Shown here: piece by piece, positions 23,409 to 35,224 of the stretch
Layout: each line of letters starts with the position of its first letter
Position numbering within the stretch: the stretch's first letter is position 1
Origin: Pantoea sp. SOD02
GTDB taxonomy: Bacteria > Pseudomonadota > Gammaproteobacteria > Enterobacterales > Enterobacteriaceae
Direction of reading: 5' to 3'
Assembly (NCBI RefSeq): GCF_024707505.1
Contig: NZ_CP102604.1
Coordinates: forward strand, 4,154,001 to 4,218,000
Length of the DNA stretch: 64,000 bases
Program-made: the position numbers and the translations under genes
The notes under the pieces: model-generated
Database searches by the model: none
The model's input: only the letters and a program-made list of their open reading frames with translations
What the model was told of the DNA's origin: nothing

Positions 23409-24812
23409 ATGATTCGCTCCGCGCGCAGTATGGCCGGCTTGCCCTGGATCGCCGCCATGGCGTTTTTCATGCAAGCACTTGATGCCACCATCCTGAATAC
23501 TGCGCTTCCTGCTATCGCCACCAGCCTTGAACGTTCTCCTTTAGCCATGCAATCCGCCATCATCAGTTACACGCTAACGGTGGCAATGCTGATCCCGGTG
23601 AGTGGCTGGTTGGCCGATCGTTACGGCACACGCAAAATCTTCATTCTTGCGGTATCGCTATTTACGCTCGGTTCACTGGCCTGTGCCTTGTCCGGCTCGC
23701 TGAGCATGTTAGTGGTCTCGCGCGTGGTGCAAGGGATTGGCGGAGCGATGATGATGCCCGTCGCGCGCCTGGCACTGTTACGCGCTTATCCGCGCAGTGA
23801 ACTACTGCCGGTGTTGAACTTCGTTACCATGCCGGGTTTAGTGGGGCCGATTCTCGGCCCGATGCTGGGCGGATTGTTAGTGACCTACGCCAGCTGGCAC
23901 TGGATATTTCTTATCAACATTCCCATCGGTATCGCCGGCATCTTTTACGCACGCAAATATATGCCGGACTTCACTACCCCAAAACGCCGCTTCGACTTTT
24001 CAGGCTTCCTGCTGTTTGGTTTGGGTCTGGTGTTGATCTCGGTCGGCATCGAACTGTTCGGCGAGCGCGTGGTATTGCCATGGCAAGCTTTGCTGGTGCT
24101 GTTTAGCGGCATTGCATTGCTTCTTCTTTATATAGTGCACGCGCGCCGCCATCCGGCACCGCTGATTAATCTGCCAATGTTTAAAACCCGCACCTTCTCG
24201 GTCGGCATCCTTGGCAACATCGCTTCGCGTCTGGGAACCGGCTGCATTCCATTCCTGATGCCGCTGATGTTGCAAGTGGGCTTTGGTTATCCCGCGCTGA
24301 TTGCCGGTTGCATGATGGGACCGACAGCGATTGGCGCGCTGCTAGCCAAATCCACGGTGACGCAAGTGCTGCGCCGCTTCGGTTATCGCCATACGCTGGT
24401 TGGTATCACCATCATCATTGGCATATTGATCGCCACCTTCTCACTGCAATCGCCGGGAGGCAGCGTGGTGATGTTGCTGGCGGCACTGTTGATTCTGGGG
24501 ATGGCGATGTCAACGCAGTTCACCGCGATGAACACCATTACGCTGGCGGATTTAAATGATGAGAACGCCAGCGGCGGGAACAGTGTACTGGCGGTAACGC
24601 AGCAGCTGTCGATCAGCTTTGGTGTGGCAGTGAGCGCCGCAGTGCTGCGTTTCTATCAGGATGTCGAGGCTACAACCGTCGCACAATTCCACGCCACCTT
24701 CCTGACGATGGGCGTCGTCACGGTGTTGTCAGCCTTTACCTTTATGATGTTACGTCCGGGCGATGGCCGTAATCTGATCGCCAACCGCGAGAAAAAGAAG
24801 AAAACGGCTTAG
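23409..24812 (+). CDS. hsrA: MFS transporter HsrA (YieO), DHA2 family
   Basis: This 467-residue, 14-helix-type drug:H+ antiporter family protein is close to E. coli HsrA (475 residues) throughout: [41 protein letters not shown] and [17 protein letters not shown]. The substrate is unknown. GAAGGA precedes the ATG. It is divergent from the rRNA promoters and overlaps the end of rbsR by four bases, convergently. In E. coli yieP lies next to hsrA; it is missing here. Confidence 0.93.
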   Translation: MIRSARSMAGLPWIAAMAFFMQALDATILNTALPAIATSLERSPLAMQSAIISYTLTVAMLIPVSGWLADRYGTRKIFILAVSLFTLGSLACALSGSLSMLVVSRVVQGIGGAMMMPVARLALLRAYPRSELLPVLNFVTMPGLVGPILGPMLGGLLVTYASWHWIFLINIPIGIAGIFYARKYMPDFTTPKRRFDFSGFLLFGLGLVLISVGIELFGERVVLPWQALLVLFSGIALLLLYIVHARRHPAPLINLPMFKTRTFSVGILGNIASRLGTGCIPFLMPLMLQVGFGYPALIAGCMMGPTAIGALLAKSTVTQVLRRFGYRHTLVGITIIIGILIATFSLQSPGGSVVMLLAALLILGMAMSTQFTAMNTITLADLNDENASGGNSVLAVTQQLSISFGVAVSAAVLRFYQDVEATTVAQFHATFLTMGVVTVLSAFTFMMLRPGDGRNLIANREKKKKTA

Positions 24813-25801
24813 ACCGAACCGCGCTCCACCAACTCCGGCGTCAGCACCAGCGTTTGCTGACTGGCGTCGGGATCGCTCATACGATGAATCAAGGTATCAA
24901 TCGCCAGTTCGCCCAACTCATCTTTCGGCTGATGGATGGTGCTGAGCGGAGGCGTCAGGTAACGCGCCAGCTCGATGTTGTCATAGCCCATCACCGCAAT
25001 ATCCTGCGGCACACGCAATCCAGCCTGGAACAAGGCGTGATAGACGCCAACCGCCATCGCATCGTTGCTGGTGAATATCGCTTCTGGCAGCGTATCCAGC
25101 GTCAGCAATTGATTCATGGCGTTGAAGCCGCCCTGAAACTCAAAATCGCCATCAACCACATAACCCGACGGAACCGCTAATCCGCTACTCGCCATCGCTT
25201 TATGGAAACCTTCAAGACGCAAACGCGCCGGCGTTTTATCCTGCGGCCCGGCAATACAAGCAATGCGCGTATAGCCGCGATCGATAAGATGCTGAGTTGC
25301 CAGCTCGCCACCGAGCAGCGCATTATCCTGAATAATGTCGCCGCGCCCTTCAAATGGCGCCCAGTCCATCATTACCATCGGCACCGACGGATAGCGATTG
25401 AGGATCTCCGCTGAAGGCAGATGGGTTTCGGTGCACATCATTAACAAACCATCGACGCGCTTTTGCATCAGCGTCTCGAGGCTGCGATTCATGCGTTCTT
25501 CATCGCCTTCGGTATTACACAGAATCAAGCTGTAGCCGCGTTCGTAGCAGCTGTTTTCCACGCCGCGCACCACTTCGGAATAGAACGGGTTACTGCTGGC
25601 GGTCAGCAGCATGCCGATGGTGCGAGTTTGTTTGATCTTCAGGCTGCGGGCCAGCGCGGACGGCGCATAGTTAAGCTCGCGAATCGCCTGATCCACCTTT
25701 TCACGCACCTGCTCGCTGACAAAGCGATTGTTATTGATGACGTGTGAAACGGTGGAGGTAGAGACGCCCGCCAGGCGGGCGACATCTTTCATGGTAGCCA
25801 A
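24809..25801 (-). CDS. rbsR: Ribose operon repressor RbsR
   Basis: This 330-residue LacI/GalR-family regulator has an N-terminal helix-turn-helix ([28 protein letters not shown] is split by function: recognition helix at residues ~13-25) and a periplasmic-binding-protein-like ribose-binding core. It represses rbsDACBKR until ribose binds. Matching operators lie before rbsD. It is the last gene of the operon, four bases after rbsK. Confidence 0.96.
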   Translation of the reverse strand: MATMKDVARLAGVSTSTVSHVINNNRFVSEQVREKVDQAIRELNYAPSALARSLKIKQTRTIGMLLTASSNPFYSEVVRGVENSCYERGYSLILCNTEGDEERMNRSLETLMQKRVDGLLMMCTETHLPSAEILNRYPSVPMVMMDWAPFEGRGDIIQDNALLGGELATQHLIDRGYTRIACIAGPQDKTPARLRLEGFHKAMASSGLAVPSGYVVDGDFEFQGGFNAMNQLLTLDTLPEAIFTSNDAMAVGVYHALFQAGLRVPQDIAVMGYDNIELARYLTPPLSTIHQPKDELGELAIDTLIHRMSDPDASQQTLVLTPELVERGSV

Positions 25802-25805
25802 GCGC

Positions 25806-26735
25806 TTAGCCCTGTTGCTGCAGGAAGGCGTCGATCTCAGTGCGCCACGGCACTGAGGGCTGCGCGCCCGGACGCGTTACCGCAATCGCGGCGGCGGCGT
25901 GGGCGAAACGTACGGCATCGTGCATTGGCACACCTTCCAGACGTGCGGTAATAAACGCACCGTTGAAGGTATCGCCTGCCGCGATAGTATCGATGGCCTG
26001 CACGCTGAAGCCCGGAATACGCACGCCGTTGCCTTGCTCACTCAGCCACACACCGCGACGACCTAGCGTAATTAACACGGTAGCAATACCTTTGGCATGC
26101 AATGCCGCAGCAGCACGCGCGGCATCTTCATCGCTCTTCACCGCAATGCCGGTGAGAATTTCTGCTTCGGTTTCATTTGGCGTGATGATGTCGATAAGCG
26201 CGAGCAGCTCATCAGAGAGCGCGGTGGCCGGAGCGGGATTCAGGATCACTTGCGTCTGCTGCGCGCGAGCAATCTTCGCGGCGGCCAGAACGCTTTCCAG
26301 CGGAGATTCCAGCTGCATCAGCAACGCATCGGCTTCGGCAATCACTTGCTGATGCTGCGCAACGCGAGCTGGCGTCAGCGCGGCATTGGCACCGGAATAG
26401 ATGCCGATATTATTTTCGCCTTCGCCATTCACGAAGATCATCGCTACACCGGTCGATTCATCAGCGACGGTTTCAACGGGTGCGGTATCAATACGGTCTT
26501 GCTGCAACTGCTGACGAATGCGCTCGCCGATATCATCAGCGCCGACGCAGGCAATAAAGGCAATATCTGCACCAGCACGACCCGCAGCCACCGCCTGATT
26601 GGCCCCTTTGCCGCCAAAGGCAATTTGGTACTGTTTCCCGATCACCGTTTCGCCCGGACGTGGAAAGTGGGCGAGGTTAAGGATGTGATCGGCATTGATG
26701 CTGCCGAGAACGGCCAGTTTTGCGCTTGTGGTCAT
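25806..26735 (-). CDS. rbsK: Ribokinase
   Basis: RbsK phosphorylates D-ribose to ribose-5-phosphate with ATP. The 309 residues carry both PfkB-family signatures: the N-terminal [20 protein letters not shown] and the C-terminal [13 protein letters not shown] with the catalytic Asp. It lies between rbsB and rbsR. A hairpin separates it from rbsB. Confidence 0.97.
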   Translation of the reverse strand: MTTSAKLAVLGSINADHILNLAHFPRPGETVIGKQYQIAFGGKGANQAVAAGRAGADIAFIACVGADDIGERIRQQLQQDRIDTAPVETVADESTGVAMIFVNGEGENNIGIYSGANAALTPARVAQHQQVIAEADALLMQLESPLESVLAAAKIARAQQTQVILNPAPATALSDELLALIDIITPNETEAEILTGIAVKSDEDAARAAAALHAKGIATVLITLGRRGVWLSEQGNGVRIPGFSVQAIDTIAAGDTFNGAFITARLEGVPMHDAVRFAHAAAAIAVTRPGAQPSVPWRTEIDAFLQQQG

Positions 26736-26755
26736 TGGGATTCATCCAGAAAGAT

Positions 26756-26776
26756 GCGCCACCAGGACGGTGGCGC
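26756..26776 (-). other. rbsB-rbsK intercistronic hairpin
   Basis: A perfect 8-bp stem GCGCCACC/GGTGGCGC with a 5-nt loop lies after the rbsB stop codon. On the minus strand only a broken U-run (ATCTTTCT) follows. It probably protects the rbsB mRNA 3' end, giving more binding protein than kinase. In E. coli an sRNA (RbsZ) comes from the rbsB 3' end. Confidence 0.65.
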
Positions 26777-26799
26777 GTTGCCCTGCTTTTCTTTACTTA

Positions 26800-27675
26800 T
26801 TATTTGGTAACCAGCTTCAGGTCAACCGGATTAACCGCCTGCACCTTCTCGCCTTTCAATACTTTATCGGCCGTCTGCACGCCAATCACACCAATCTTGT
26901 CTGGCATCTGAGCCACAGTGGCGGTCAGTTTACCTGATTCGACAGCTTTCACACCGTCAGCGGTGCCGTCAAAGCCCACCACCAGCACGTCGGTTTTCCC
27001 GGCAGTTTGCAGCGCACGCAGCGCGCCCAGCGCCATTTCATCGTTCTGAGCGAAGACGGCCTGCACATCCGGATGTCCCTGCAACAGGTTCTGCATTACG
27101 TTCAGACCTTTAGTACGGTCGAAGTCAGCAGGCTGGCTCGCCAGGATGTTGAATTTGTGCGCATCAGCCGCTTGTTTAAAGCCTTCGCCACGCTCGCGCG
27201 CCGCAGACGTACCGGCAATGCCTTGCAGTTCAATAATTTTCGCGCCATCACCCAGTTTTTTGGCGATGAAGTCACCGGCCATTTTGCCGCCGAAACGGTT
27301 GTCAGAAGCCACGTGGCTCACTACGGTGCCCTGTGCTGCCACGCGGTCCAGCGTGATCACCGGAATATTCGCCTGGTTTGCCATCTTAACGGCGTTACCC
27401 ACCGCATCAGAATCGGTTGGGTTGATCAGCAGCAGCTTGGTGCCGCGCACCGTCAGATCCTGCACGTTCGCCAGCTCTTTCGCCGGGTTGTTCTGCGAAT
27501 CCAGCACCACGAGGTTATAACCCAGTTGGTCAGCTTCTTTCTGTGCGCCATCTTTCAGAGACACAAAGAACGGATTATTCAGGGTTGAAACCACCAGAGC
27601 AATGGTGTCCTTTGCCATCGCGCCAGCACTGAGGGTGGCGCCAAGAATGACGGCCAATGCAGTTAACTTTTTCAT
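26800..27675 (-). CDS. rbsB: Ribose ABC transporter, periplasmic binding protein
   Basis: The 291-residue precursor has a Sec signal peptide ([20 protein letters not shown] then AKD) and a type I periplasmic-binding fold. It captures ribose and delivers it to RbsAC, and passes it to the Trg chemoreceptor in E. coli. The mature part matches E. coli RbsB in long blocks ([50 protein letters not shown]). Confidence 0.97.
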   Translation of the reverse strand: MKKLTALAVILGATLSAGAMAKDTIALVVSTLNNPFFVSLKDGAQKEADQLGYNLVVLDSQNNPAKELANVQDLTVRGTKLLLINPTDSDAVGNAVKMANQANIPVITLDRVAAQGTVVSHVASDNRFGGKMAGDFIAKKLGDGAKIIELQGIAGTSAARERGEGFKQAADAHKFNILASQPADFDRTKGLNVMQNLLQGHPDVQAVFAQNDEMALGALRALQTAGKTDVLVVGFDGTADGVKAVESGKLTATVAQMPDKIGVIGVQTADKVLKGEKVQAVNPVDLKLVTK

Positions 27676-27701
27676 TTTTAAATCCTGTGTGAAGGTCAGA
27701 G

Positions 27702-28673
27702 TTATTTACTGCTTTTGTTATCCACCAGCACCGCTAGCAGAATTACGACGGCTTTAACAATCATTTGGTAGTAAGACGATACGCCCATCAGATTCAGGCC
27801 GTTGTTCAGGAAACCGAGGATCAACGCACCAATCAGCGTGCCCATGATGCGACCTTTGCCGCCCGCCAGGCTGGTACCGCCTAGCACTACCGCCGCGATC
27901 GCATCCAGTTCATAACCGGTGCCCGCGGTAGGTTGTGCGGAAGAGAGACGCGCCACTTCGATGGTGCCCGCCAGTGCCGCCAGCAGGCCGCACAGCGAAT
28001 AAACGATGATTTTGACGCGATTAACGTTGATGCCCGACAAGCGAGTCGCCGCTTCGTTGCCACCCAACGCATAGATGTAACGGCCAAGGCGCGTGTGATG
28101 CAGCATGTACCACGCCAGCCCAAACACCGCGACCATCAGCCACACCGGCGTTGGGATGCCAAGCGGACGACCGATACCGAACCAGCCAAACAGATCGGCG
28201 TTATCGTTGAAGCCGGTATTGATCGGGCTGCCGTTGGTGTAAACCATGGTGACGCCGCGCAGCAGCAACATCATCACCAGCGTGGCGATAAAAGCCTGTA
28301 CCTTGCCGCGCGCCACAATCACGCCGGTAATACCGCCAATTGCCGCTCCCAGCGCCAGCGAAGCCGCAACGGCCACCAGCGCATTGACTTCTAATCCGAC
28401 AATCGATGCCGCCACCGCGCCGGTTAGCGCCAGCAGCGAGCCCACTGAAAGATCAATACCTGAAGTCAGAATCACCAGCGTCATGCCGACCGCCATAATG
28501 GCGTTGACCGACGTCTGCTGCAGAATGTTGAACATGTTGGCCAGCGTGAAGAAGTTCGGGCTCTGGCTGGCAACCACGGCGATCAGCACGATCAATGCAA
28601 TTAGTGATTTCTGCTCCAGCAGCCAGGCTTTGCTGAACCAGCGACGGCTGGCGGGTAAGGTTTGGGTGCTCAT
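27702..28673 (-). CDS. rbsC: Ribose ABC transporter permease
   Basis: This 323-residue inner-membrane permease has about eight to ten hydrophobic helices. It carries the conserved [16 protein letters not shown] and [15 protein letters not shown] segments of the carbohydrate uptake transporter-2 family. Its ATG overlaps the rbsA stop codon (ATGA), indicating coupling. Confidence 0.96.
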   Translation of the reverse strand: MSTQTLPASRRWFSKAWLLEQKSLIALIVLIAVVASQSPNFFTLANMFNILQQTSVNAIMAVGMTLVILTSGIDLSVGSLLALTGAVAASIVGLEVNALVAVAASLALGAAIGGITGVIVARGKVQAFIATLVMMLLLRGVTMVYTNGSPINTGFNDNADLFGWFGIGRPLGIPTPVWLMVAVFGLAWYMLHHTRLGRYIYALGGNEAATRLSGINVNRVKIIVYSLCGLLAALAGTIEVARLSSAQPTAGTGYELDAIAAVVLGGTSLAGGKGRIMGTLIGALILGFLNNGLNLMGVSSYYQMIVKAVVILLAVLVDNKSSK

Positions 28674-30178
28674 ACAACTAACTCCTCGCTGTGTTGCTTA
28701 CCGACTGCCGCCGCCATCAGGGATTCCTGGGTAGCTTGCTCACGGGAAAATTCGCCACTCAGATGGCCTTCATGCATCACCACGATGCGGTCGCTCATGC
28801 CCAGAACTTCCGGCATTTCCGACGACACCAAAATGATGCTTAGCCCTTCGGCTTTAAACTGGTTAATTAACTGATAAATTTCTTTCTTTGCCCCGACATC
28901 GACGCCGCGCGTTGGCTCATCAAGAATCAACACATCAGGGCGCGTCATCAGGCCGCGCGCAATCGCCACTTTTTGCTGATTACCGCCGGACAGCAGGCCA
29001 ATCGGCTGCTCCATTGAAGGGGTTTTGACGTTGAACAGGCGGATAAAATCGCCCACTGCCAGCTGCTCGTCGCTGTGTCTCAGGTTGCCTGCGCCGGTGC
29101 TGAAATAGCGCAGCGCGGTTAGCGACATGTTCTCTTTCACCGACATGCCCAATACCAAACCATCGCGCTTACGATCTTCGGAGATATAAACGATGCCGTT
29201 CGCCAATCCTTCTTGGGGGGAGCGAGTGGTGATTTCGCGGCCATTCAGCGTGACTTTACCTTTGCTGCGCGGCAGCGCGCCGTACAGCACTTTCATCAGT
29301 TCGGTACGTCCCGCGCCCATCAAGCCCGACACGCCAAGTATTTCCCCTTTGCGCAGCGTAAAGCTGACATCATCAACACCCGGACCGCTGAGGTTTTCGA
29401 CTTTTAAACGGATCTCACCCGGCTGTTGATCGATACGTGGATATTGATCTTCCAGCTTGCGGCCGACCATCATCTCGATCAGGCTCTCTTCGCTGAGATC
29501 GCTCACCGCGCGCTCGGCAATAAACTGCCCATCACGGAACACCGTGACGTCATCGCAAATCTCGAAGATCTCTTTCATGCGGTGCGATATATAGACGATG
29601 CCGCAGCCCTGCGCTTTCAGTTCGTTGATGACGCGGAACAGCGACAGCGTTTCGGTATCGGTCAGCGCATCGGTCGGTTCATCCATAATGATGACTTTCG
29701 ACTCGAAGCTGAGCACTTTGGCGATCTCGACCATCTGCTGATCGCCAATCGACAAATCGCCCACCAGCTTGTGGCTGTTGAAGCGCAGATTGAGGCGCTT
29801 TAATAGCGCATCCGCCTCGGCGTACATCTTTTTCCATTCGATGCGGCCAAAGCGGTTAACAAATTCGCGGCCAAGGAAGATATTCTCGGCGACGGTCAAT
29901 TGCGGAATCAGGTTAAGTTCCTGATGGATAATGCCAATACCCGCTTCCTGCGACGCTTTCGGGCCAGAGAACGCCACATCCTTACCGAGCCACTGCATAG
30001 AACCGGCATCCATGCTGTATATGCCGGTCAGCACTTTCATCATGGTGGATTTGCCCGCGCCGTTTTCGCCCACCAGCGCCATTGCGCGTCCCGCATAAAC
30101 GGCGAGCGATGCGCCATTCAGCGCTTTAACGCCAGGAAACGACTTTTCAATCCCTTTGAGTTGCAATAACGGTTGCAT
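28670..30178 (-). CDS. rbsA: Ribose ABC transporter ATP-binding protein
   Basis: This 502-residue protein contains two fused ABC domains, as in all sugar CUT2 ATPases. The first has Walker [10 protein letters not shown], signature [13 protein letters not shown] and Walker [12 protein letters not shown]. The second has a degenerate Walker A (GLMGAGRTE), signature [15 protein letters not shown] and Walker [11 protein letters not shown]. It powers ribose import with RbsB and RbsC. It sits 7 bp after rbsD. Confidence 0.97.
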   Translation of the reverse strand: MQPLLQLKGIEKSFPGVKALNGASLAVYAGRAMALVGENGAGKSTMMKVLTGIYSMDAGSMQWLGKDVAFSGPKASQEAGIGIIHQELNLIPQLTVAENIFLGREFVNRFGRIEWKKMYAEADALLKRLNLRFNSHKLVGDLSIGDQQMVEIAKVLSFESKVIIMDEPTDALTDTETLSLFRVINELKAQGCGIVYISHRMKEIFEICDDVTVFRDGQFIAERAVSDLSEESLIEMMVGRKLEDQYPRIDQQPGEIRLKVENLSGPGVDDVSFTLRKGEILGVSGLMGAGRTELMKVLYGALPRSKGKVTLNGREITTRSPQEGLANGIVYISEDRKRDGLVLGMSVKENMSLTALRYFSTGAGNLRHSDEQLAVGDFIRLFNVKTPSMEQPIGLLSGGNQQKVAIARGLMTRPDVLILDEPTRGVDVGAKKEIYQLINQFKAEGLSIILVSSEMPEVLGMSDRIVVMHEGHLSGEFSREQATQESLMAAAVGKQHSEELVV

Positions 30179-30185
30179 AGCGGCC

Positions 30186-30605
30186 TCAGAAGGTCACGCC
30201 GGCGCTCAGGATGACATTCGCATACGGAGAACACTCTCCGCTGCGAATGACCGCCTGACTACGCTGCGTTTGTTGTTTGAATTGTTCATGGCTGGTGTAA
30301 CGGATGGTGATGACATTTCCCTGGTGCTGTTGCAAGGCTTCGAGCACGGCGAGCAGTGCGCTATGGAGCTGCGGATTGTGCTGCTTAATCTCCTCCGCCA
30401 TCAGGGCGCTTTCGACCTGCATCTCCTGCGTGACAACCTCAACCACCTGTAAAAATTCGGGCGTACCCGGCGTTAACGCCAGATCGATGCGCTGTGGACC
30501 AGCCGGAATCGGCAAGCCTGCATCGGCAATCGTCAGCGTATCGGTGTGCCCCAGGCGAGCAATCACATGAGAGACTTCAGCGTTTAACAAGCGACCTTTT
30601 TTCAT
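30186..30605 (-). CDS. rbsD: D-ribose pyranase
   Basis: RbsD converts beta-pyranose to beta-furanose ribose, the form used by RbsK. The 139-residue protein ([22 protein letters not shown], catalytic His in the RLGHTD loop; ends [10 protein letters not shown]) is typical of the family. It is the first gene of the operon, immediately downstream of the RbsR operator. Confidence 0.96.
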   Translation of the reverse strand: MKKGRLLNAEVSHVIARLGHTDTLTIADAGLPIPAGPQRIDLALTPGTPEFLQVVEVVTQEMQVESALMAEEIKQHNPQLHSALLAVLEALQQHQGNVITIRYTSHEQFKQQTQRSQAVIRSGECSPYANVILSAGVTF

Positions 30606-30618
30606 TTATTCCACTCCA

Positions 30619-30711
30619 CAGCGAAACGTTTCGCTGATCGGGAGTGTATAAAATGCGCATGGCAACTCAATGACGGCATCACGGAAATGTGATCGCCATC
30701 GAAACGTTTCG
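30619..30711 (-). promoter_or_regulatory. rbs promoter region with two RbsR operators
   Basis: A perfect 18-bp palindrome CAGCGAAACGTTTCGCTG lies at 30619-30636, 14 bp before rbsD. A second core CGAAACGTTTCG is at 30700-30711. The two centres are 78 bp apart, which would permit DNA looping by the tetrameric or dimer-pair repressor. A -10 (TATACA on minus) lies just upstream of the proximal operator near 30646-30651; the -35 is weak. A half CRP-like ATGTGATCG is at about 30687-30695. Confidence 0.88.
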
Positions 30712-30777
30712 CTTGTGCCAGAGAGAATTTGAGTTTGGTGGGATGTTGGAGCCGCTGCTGCGGCCCCGAAGCAGTGA

Positions 30778-31173
30778 TTAAGGCAGTTTACGTACCTGTT
30801 TCACGTCCAGTTCGATGGAGTTGAAATCTTTATCCAGTTCACCGGTCAGTTCTACCTGATCCTTCGGCGTGATGATCAAACCGTTCCAGCGTTTATGATC
30901 GATCTCGACCTTCATGGTGCCGGTGGCATCACGGAACAGATAATCCTCATCACCGATTTGCTTTTCAAGCGTACCGCGCACGGTGATCCAGCTATCGTCC
31001 TTCATCTCTTCGGCCTGTTTCACCGTGACAACGCTGGTGTTATCGGCTTTGAAACCACCGGACTTCACCTGCGCGGATGGCGCATTCGGGTCAACAAATC
31101 CACCTTGCTGAGCGGCAAGAACCGGCGTGGCGGCCAGAGCGATGATAGCTAACAGGGCTGCAGATTTTTTCAT
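30778..31173 (-). CDS. ygiW: Periplasmic OB-fold stress protein YgiW (BOF family)
   Basis: The 131-residue precursor has a signal peptide (MKKSAALLAIIALAATPVLA) and a bacterial OB-fold domain with WITVRGTLEKQIGDEDYLFR and IDHKRWNGLIITPKDQVEL. These match E. coli YgiW, also called VisP in Salmonella, which is linked to peroxide and cadmium stress and LPS/lysozyme responses. As in E. coli it is divergent from qseBC. A QseB-type box sits in its promoter at the -35 position. Confidence 0.93.
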   Translation of the reverse strand: MKKSAALLAIIALAATPVLAAQQGGFVDPNAPSAQVKSGGFKADNTSVVTVKQAEEMKDDSWITVRGTLEKQIGDEDYLFRDATGTMKVEIDHKRWNGLIITPKDQVELTGELDKDFNSIELDVKQVRKLP

Positions 31174-31230
31174 ATTTCACCTCTTTTCCATGAATGTGTC
31201 GGTTTACGGCAGCTATTTCACCATAAGGTT

Positions 31231-31247
31231 CTTAACAGGATCTTAAG
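31231..31247. promoter_or_regulatory. QseB/PmrA-type box in the ygiW-qseB intergenic region
   Basis: CTTAAC-AGGAT-CTTAAG is a 6-5-6 direct repeat of the YTTAAK type recognised by OmpR-family regulators such as PmrA and QseB. For ygiW it is placed at the -35 before a TATGGT on the minus strand. It is inferred to mediate QseB control. Confidence 0.6.
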
Positions 31248-31353
31248 AGAATCTGTTGGGCTAACATTCATGAAAAATAGTCTATTTGCCGGGATTTTCG
31301 CTGTACAAGAGCGATTGTGCTTCGTATAACTCCGCTTAACAGAAGGAGAGTTG

Positions 31354-32016
31354 ATGCGCATTTTACTGATTGAAGATGACACGCTGATTGGCGACGGGTT
31401 GAAAGTCGGGTTGACCAAACTCGGTTTCAGCGTGGATTGGTTTGTCTCCGGCGAAGCCGGGTTTCAGGCGTTGACGGCCGCGCCCTGGGACGCGGTGGTG
31501 CTGGATCTATCGCTGCCAGAACGCGATGGTCTGGATATCCTGCGTCAGTGGCGCCAGCAAGGACAGGATGTACCGGTGCTGATTCTCACCGCGCGCGATG
31601 CGCTCGATCAGCGCGTACAAGGATTGCAGCTCGGTGCCGACGATTACCTGTGCAAGCCGTTTGCGCTGACAGAAGTGGCGGCACGCTTGCAGGCGCTGAT
31701 CCGTCGCCGTCACGGCCAACTGCAGCCGGAACTCAAACACGGCAAAGTGGTTATGGCGCCCGGCAGCCACAGCGTGCTGTGCGATGGCGAAGCCATCAGC
31801 CTGAAGAGCCGCGAACTAGCGCTACTGGAACTGTTTCTGCGCAATCCCGGCCGTGTGCTGACGCGCAGTCAGCTGGAAGAAAAGCTCTACAGCTGGGATG
31901 AAGATGTCTCCAGCAATGCGGTTGAAGTGCACATTCATCATCTGCGCAAGAAACTCGGCAGCCAGTTTATTCGTACCGTACACGGCGTCGGTTATACGCT
32001 GGGAGCGGCGGAATGA
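31354..32016 (+). CDS. qseB: Response regulator QseB
   Basis: This 220-residue OmpR-family regulator has receiver residues D8/D9 and phospho-acceptor D51 ([12 protein letters not shown]) and a winged-helix DNA-binding domain with [16 protein letters not shown]. It is most like E. coli QseB, which works with QseC in control of flagella, biofilm and polymyxin-related genes. The ATG at 31354 is best placed behind AGGAG; an in-frame TTG at 31351 directly precedes it. It overlaps qseC by four bases. Confidence 0.93.
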   Translation: MRILLIEDDTLIGDGLKVGLTKLGFSVDWFVSGEAGFQALTAAPWDAVVLDLSLPERDGLDILRQWRQQGQDVPVLILTARDALDQRVQGLQLGADDYLCKPFALTEVAARLQALIRRRHGQLQPELKHGKVVMAPGSHSVLCDGEAISLKSRELALLELFLRNPGRVLTRSQLEEKLYSWDEDVSSNAVEVHIHHLRKKLGSQFIRTVHGVGYTLGAAE

Positions 32017-33344
32017 GTCTGTTTCTGCGCCTCGCCATCGGCTTTGTACTGCTGATTCTGCTGTGCGGCGGCCTGGCCAGCCTCAGCGCCTGGCACCAAA
32101 CCCGCGATACGGTAGACGAGCTGTTTGATACTCAGCAAATGCTGTTCGCCAAACGCCTGATTACGCTCGATCCCACCTCGCTGCAGGACGAAAAACTGCC
32201 TAAAACCAAGTCGATCCTGCGTCATCATCGTGGCGATCAGGATGACGATGCGCTGGCGTTTGCCATCTTCAGCGCTGACGGCCAGCCGCTGCTCAATGAC
32301 GGCGAAAATGGACGTGATTTACAGTTTGATTACCAACGTGATGGCTTTACCGATGGCCGCCTGCGCGGCGATAAAGAGAGCTGGCGCTTGGTGTGGCTCA
32401 CCTCAGCGGATAAGCGTTATCGCGTGGTGGTTGGGCAAGAGTGGGAATACCGCGAAGATATGACGCGCGATCTGGCGCTCAGTAGCCTGCTGCCATGGTT
32501 GATCACCATGCCTTTTATGCTGCTGTTGCTGCTGGCGCTGGTGTGGTTCGAGCTGCGCCCGTTGAAACGGCTTACGCTTTCACTGCACCAGCGTGCGCCG
32601 GATGATGCCACGCCATTACCTGAAACGCGTTTGCCTAAAGAGGTGAAGCCGCTGGTGGTGGCGCTCAACGGTTTGTTCAGCCGTATGGCGCATCTGGTGC
32701 AGCGCGAACGTCGCTTTACCTCCGATGCCGCCCATGAACTGCGCAGCCCGTTGGCGGCGCTGCGCGTGCAGAGCGAAGTGATTCAGCTGGCCGATGATGA
32801 TGAAGCGATGCGTAAACGGGCGATTCAGCAGCTGGACAGCGGCATTGTGCGCGCCACGCGTCTGGTGGATCAGCTTTTAACGCTGTCACGCGTGGAAGCT
32901 GACGATCTGCGCAGCGAGTTTCAGCCGGTGGCGCTGGCGCCGCTGCTGCAAAACCTGCTGGCGGAGCACTTCCCGCAGGCGGAACAACAAAACACCGCTT
33001 TGCAGTTCACCAGCCACGCCGAACCGGTGATGAACGGTCATCCGCTATTGCTGGGATTGATGGTGCGGAACCTGCTGGATAACGCGCTGCGCTATTCGCC
33101 GTCGGGCAGCACTATTGATGTACAGCTCAATGCGCGCGCCATTACCGTTGATGATAACGGGCCAGGCGTTAGCGATGAGCAGTTGGCAAGGTTGGGTGAA
33201 CGCTTCTGGCGACCGCCGGGACAGGCACAAACCGGCAGCGGATTGGGGCTTTCAATCGTGAAGAATATTGCCCAGCTGCACGGCATCCGCTTGCAGTTCA
33301 GCCAGCGCGCCAGCGGAGGATTGCGCGTCACCTTGAGTTGGTGA
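32013..33344 (+). CDS. qseC: Sensor histidine kinase QseC
   Basis: This 443-residue membrane kinase has TM1 at residues ~5-24, a periplasmic sensor of ~130 residues and TM2 at ~158-178. HAMP and HisKA domains follow with H241 in [16 protein letters not shown], then HATPase with [17 protein letters not shown] and GSGLGLSIV. The periplasmic part retains QseC-specific stretches ([28 protein letters not shown]). The N-terminus is a few residues shorter than E. coli QseC. In E. coli QseC is reported to sense epinephrine/norepinephrine and AI-3; sensing here is untested. Confidence 0.94.
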   Translation: MSLFLRLAIGFVLLILLCGGLASLSAWHQTRDTVDELFDTQQMLFAKRLITLDPTSLQDEKLPKTKSILRHHRGDQDDDALAFAIFSADGQPLLNDGENGRDLQFDYQRDGFTDGRLRGDKESWRLVWLTSADKRYRVVVGQEWEYREDMTRDLALSSLLPWLITMPFMLLLLLALVWFELRPLKRLTLSLHQRAPDDATPLPETRLPKEVKPLVVALNGLFSRMAHLVQRERRFTSDAAHELRSPLAALRVQSEVIQLADDDEAMRKRAIQQLDSGIVRATRLVDQLLTLSRVEADDLRSEFQPVALAPLLQNLLAEHFPQAEQQNTALQFTSHAEPVMNGHPLLLGLMVRNLLDNALRYSPSGSTIDVQLNARAITVDDNGPGVSDEQLARLGERFWRPPGQAQTGSGLGLSIVKNIAQLHGIRLQFSQRASGGLRVTLSW

Positions 33345-33355
33345 CGCGCGCAGCG

Positions 33356-35224
33356 TTAAATCTCGACCTGGGTTCCCAACTCGATCACGCGGTTCGGTGG
33401 GATTTCAAACTGATCCGGCGCGCGCAGCGCATTGCGTTGCAGCGCGAGGAACAGCTTGCCGCGCAGGCGCAGATACCACGGACGATCGCCGATAATCAGC
33501 GATTCATGCGACATAAAGAAGGAGGTTTCCATCATGCGGCAGTTTAGGCCTTCAAGGCCGCAGCGGTGGAAGATCTCTTCGACGTTTGGCGTTTCGCGCC
33601 AGCCGTAACTCGCCACCACGCGCCAGAAGGTCGGCGATAACTGTTCAATGGTCACACGACGCACATTGTGCACGTAAGGCGCATCTTCCGTACGCAGCGT
33701 CAGCAGCACCACACGCTCATGCAACACTTTGTTGTGCTTGAGGTTATGCAGCATGGCAAACGGAATCACGTTCAGCGCCCGCGACATATACACTGCGGTG
33801 CCCGGCACGCGTACCGGCGGCGATTTCTCCAGCGACGCAATCATCGCTTCGAGGGAATTGCCGTGCTCATGCATACGACGCAGCAGGCGGAAACGCTCGC
33901 TTTTCCAGGTGGTCATGATGATGAACATCATCAACGCCAGCGTCAGCGGCAGCCAACCACCGGAGAACACCTTGATCAGGTTCGCGGAGAACAGCGACAC
34001 GTCGATGATCAACATGGCAATCAGAATCAACACCACCAGATAGCGGTTCCAGTGCCAGTTTTGAATCGCCACGGTTGAACAGAGAATGGCGGTCAGCACC
34101 ATGGTGCCGGTTACCGCGATGCCGTAAGCCGCCGCCAGATTGCTGGAGTGCTCGAAGCCGACAATCACAATCACCACCGAGAAATAGAGCAGCCAGTTAA
34201 TCACTGGAATATAGATCTGCCCGGACTCCTCTTCTGAGGTGTGCACAATGCGCATCGGCGGCAAATAGCCGAGACGCACCGCCTGACGCGTTAATGAGAA
34301 CACGCCGGAAATCACCGCCTGCGACGCAATCACCGTGGCTAAGGTCGCCAGAATCAACATTGGGATCAGCATCCAATCCGGCGCGAGCAGGAAGAACGGG
34401 TTTTTGATCGCTTCGGGATGTTTGAGCAGCAGCGCGCCCTGACCAAAGTAGTTGAGCACCAGCGAAGGCAGCACCACGATGAACCAGGCGAGACGAATCG
34501 GGAATTTACCGAAGTGGCCCATATCGGCATACAGCGCTTCTACGCCGGTAATCGCCAGCACCACCGCGCCCAGCGCGAAGAAGGAAACGGTTTTATATTG
34601 GATGAAGAAGTGCACCGCCCAATACGGGTTCATCGCATGCAGGACGTCAGGATTGTCGATAATGCTGCGCGCGCCCAGTACCGCCAGCACCAAAAACCAC
34701 AGCAGCATTACTGGCGCGAACAGCTTGCCGACGATACCGGTGCCGTGTTTTTGGATAACAAACAGTAAAGTCAGCACTGCAATCGCCAACGGCACGATGT
34801 AGGCATCAAGACTTGGCGCGGCAATTTCCAGACCTTCAATCGCCGATAACACCGAAACCGCCGGCGTAATCACCACTTCCCCGTAGAAGAAGCTGCCGCC
34901 AATCAGTCCCATGATCACCAGAATTGCCGTAGCTCTGGCACCGGTATGGCGTCCGGCCAGCGACATCAGCGTTAAAATCCCGCCTTCACCGGCGTTATCC
35001 GCGCGCATCACGTAGCTGATGTACTTCAGCGACACCACCAGAATCAGCAGCCAGAAGATCAGCGACAGGAAGCCAAATACCGCTTCGCGCTCTACGCCAA
35101 ATCCAAACTGACCAGAGAGACATTCACGCAATGTATAGAGCGGGCTGGTACCAATATCGCCATACACCACGCCAATTGCCGCCAGCGTGACTGCCCCAAG
35201 GGACTGTTTCTTATCCGAGCTCAT
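33356..35224 (-). CDS. kup: Low-affinity potassium transporter Kup
   Basis: This 622-residue K+/H+ symporter of the KUP/HAK family has about twelve N-terminal hydrophobic helices followed by a hydrophilic C-terminal domain of ~180 residues. The signature [19 protein letters not shown] is near residues 18-36. Its length equals E. coli Kup. It converges with qseC (11 bp apart) and diverges from ravA. Confidence 0.97.
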   Translation of the reverse strand: MSSDKKQSLGAVTLAAIGVVYGDIGTSPLYTLRECLSGQFGFGVEREAVFGFLSLIFWLLILVVSLKYISYVMRADNAGEGGILTLMSLAGRHTGARATAILVIMGLIGGSFFYGEVVITPAVSVLSAIEGLEIAAPSLDAYIVPLAIAVLTLLFVIQKHGTGIVGKLFAPVMLLWFLVLAVLGARSIIDNPDVLHAMNPYWAVHFFIQYKTVSFFALGAVVLAITGVEALYADMGHFGKFPIRLAWFIVVLPSLVLNYFGQGALLLKHPEAIKNPFFLLAPDWMLIPMLILATLATVIASQAVISGVFSLTRQAVRLGYLPPMRIVHTSEEESGQIYIPVINWLLYFSVVIVIVGFEHSSNLAAAYGIAVTGTMVLTAILCSTVAIQNWHWNRYLVVLILIAMLIIDVSLFSANLIKVFSGGWLPLTLALMMFIIMTTWKSERFRLLRRMHEHGNSLEAMIASLEKSPPVRVPGTAVYMSRALNVIPFAMLHNLKHNKVLHERVVLLTLRTEDAPYVHNVRRVTIEQLSPTFWRVVASYGWRETPNVEEIFHRCGLEGLNCRMMETSFFMSHESLIIGDRPWYLRLRGKLFLALQRNALRAPDQFEIPPNRVIELGTQVEI

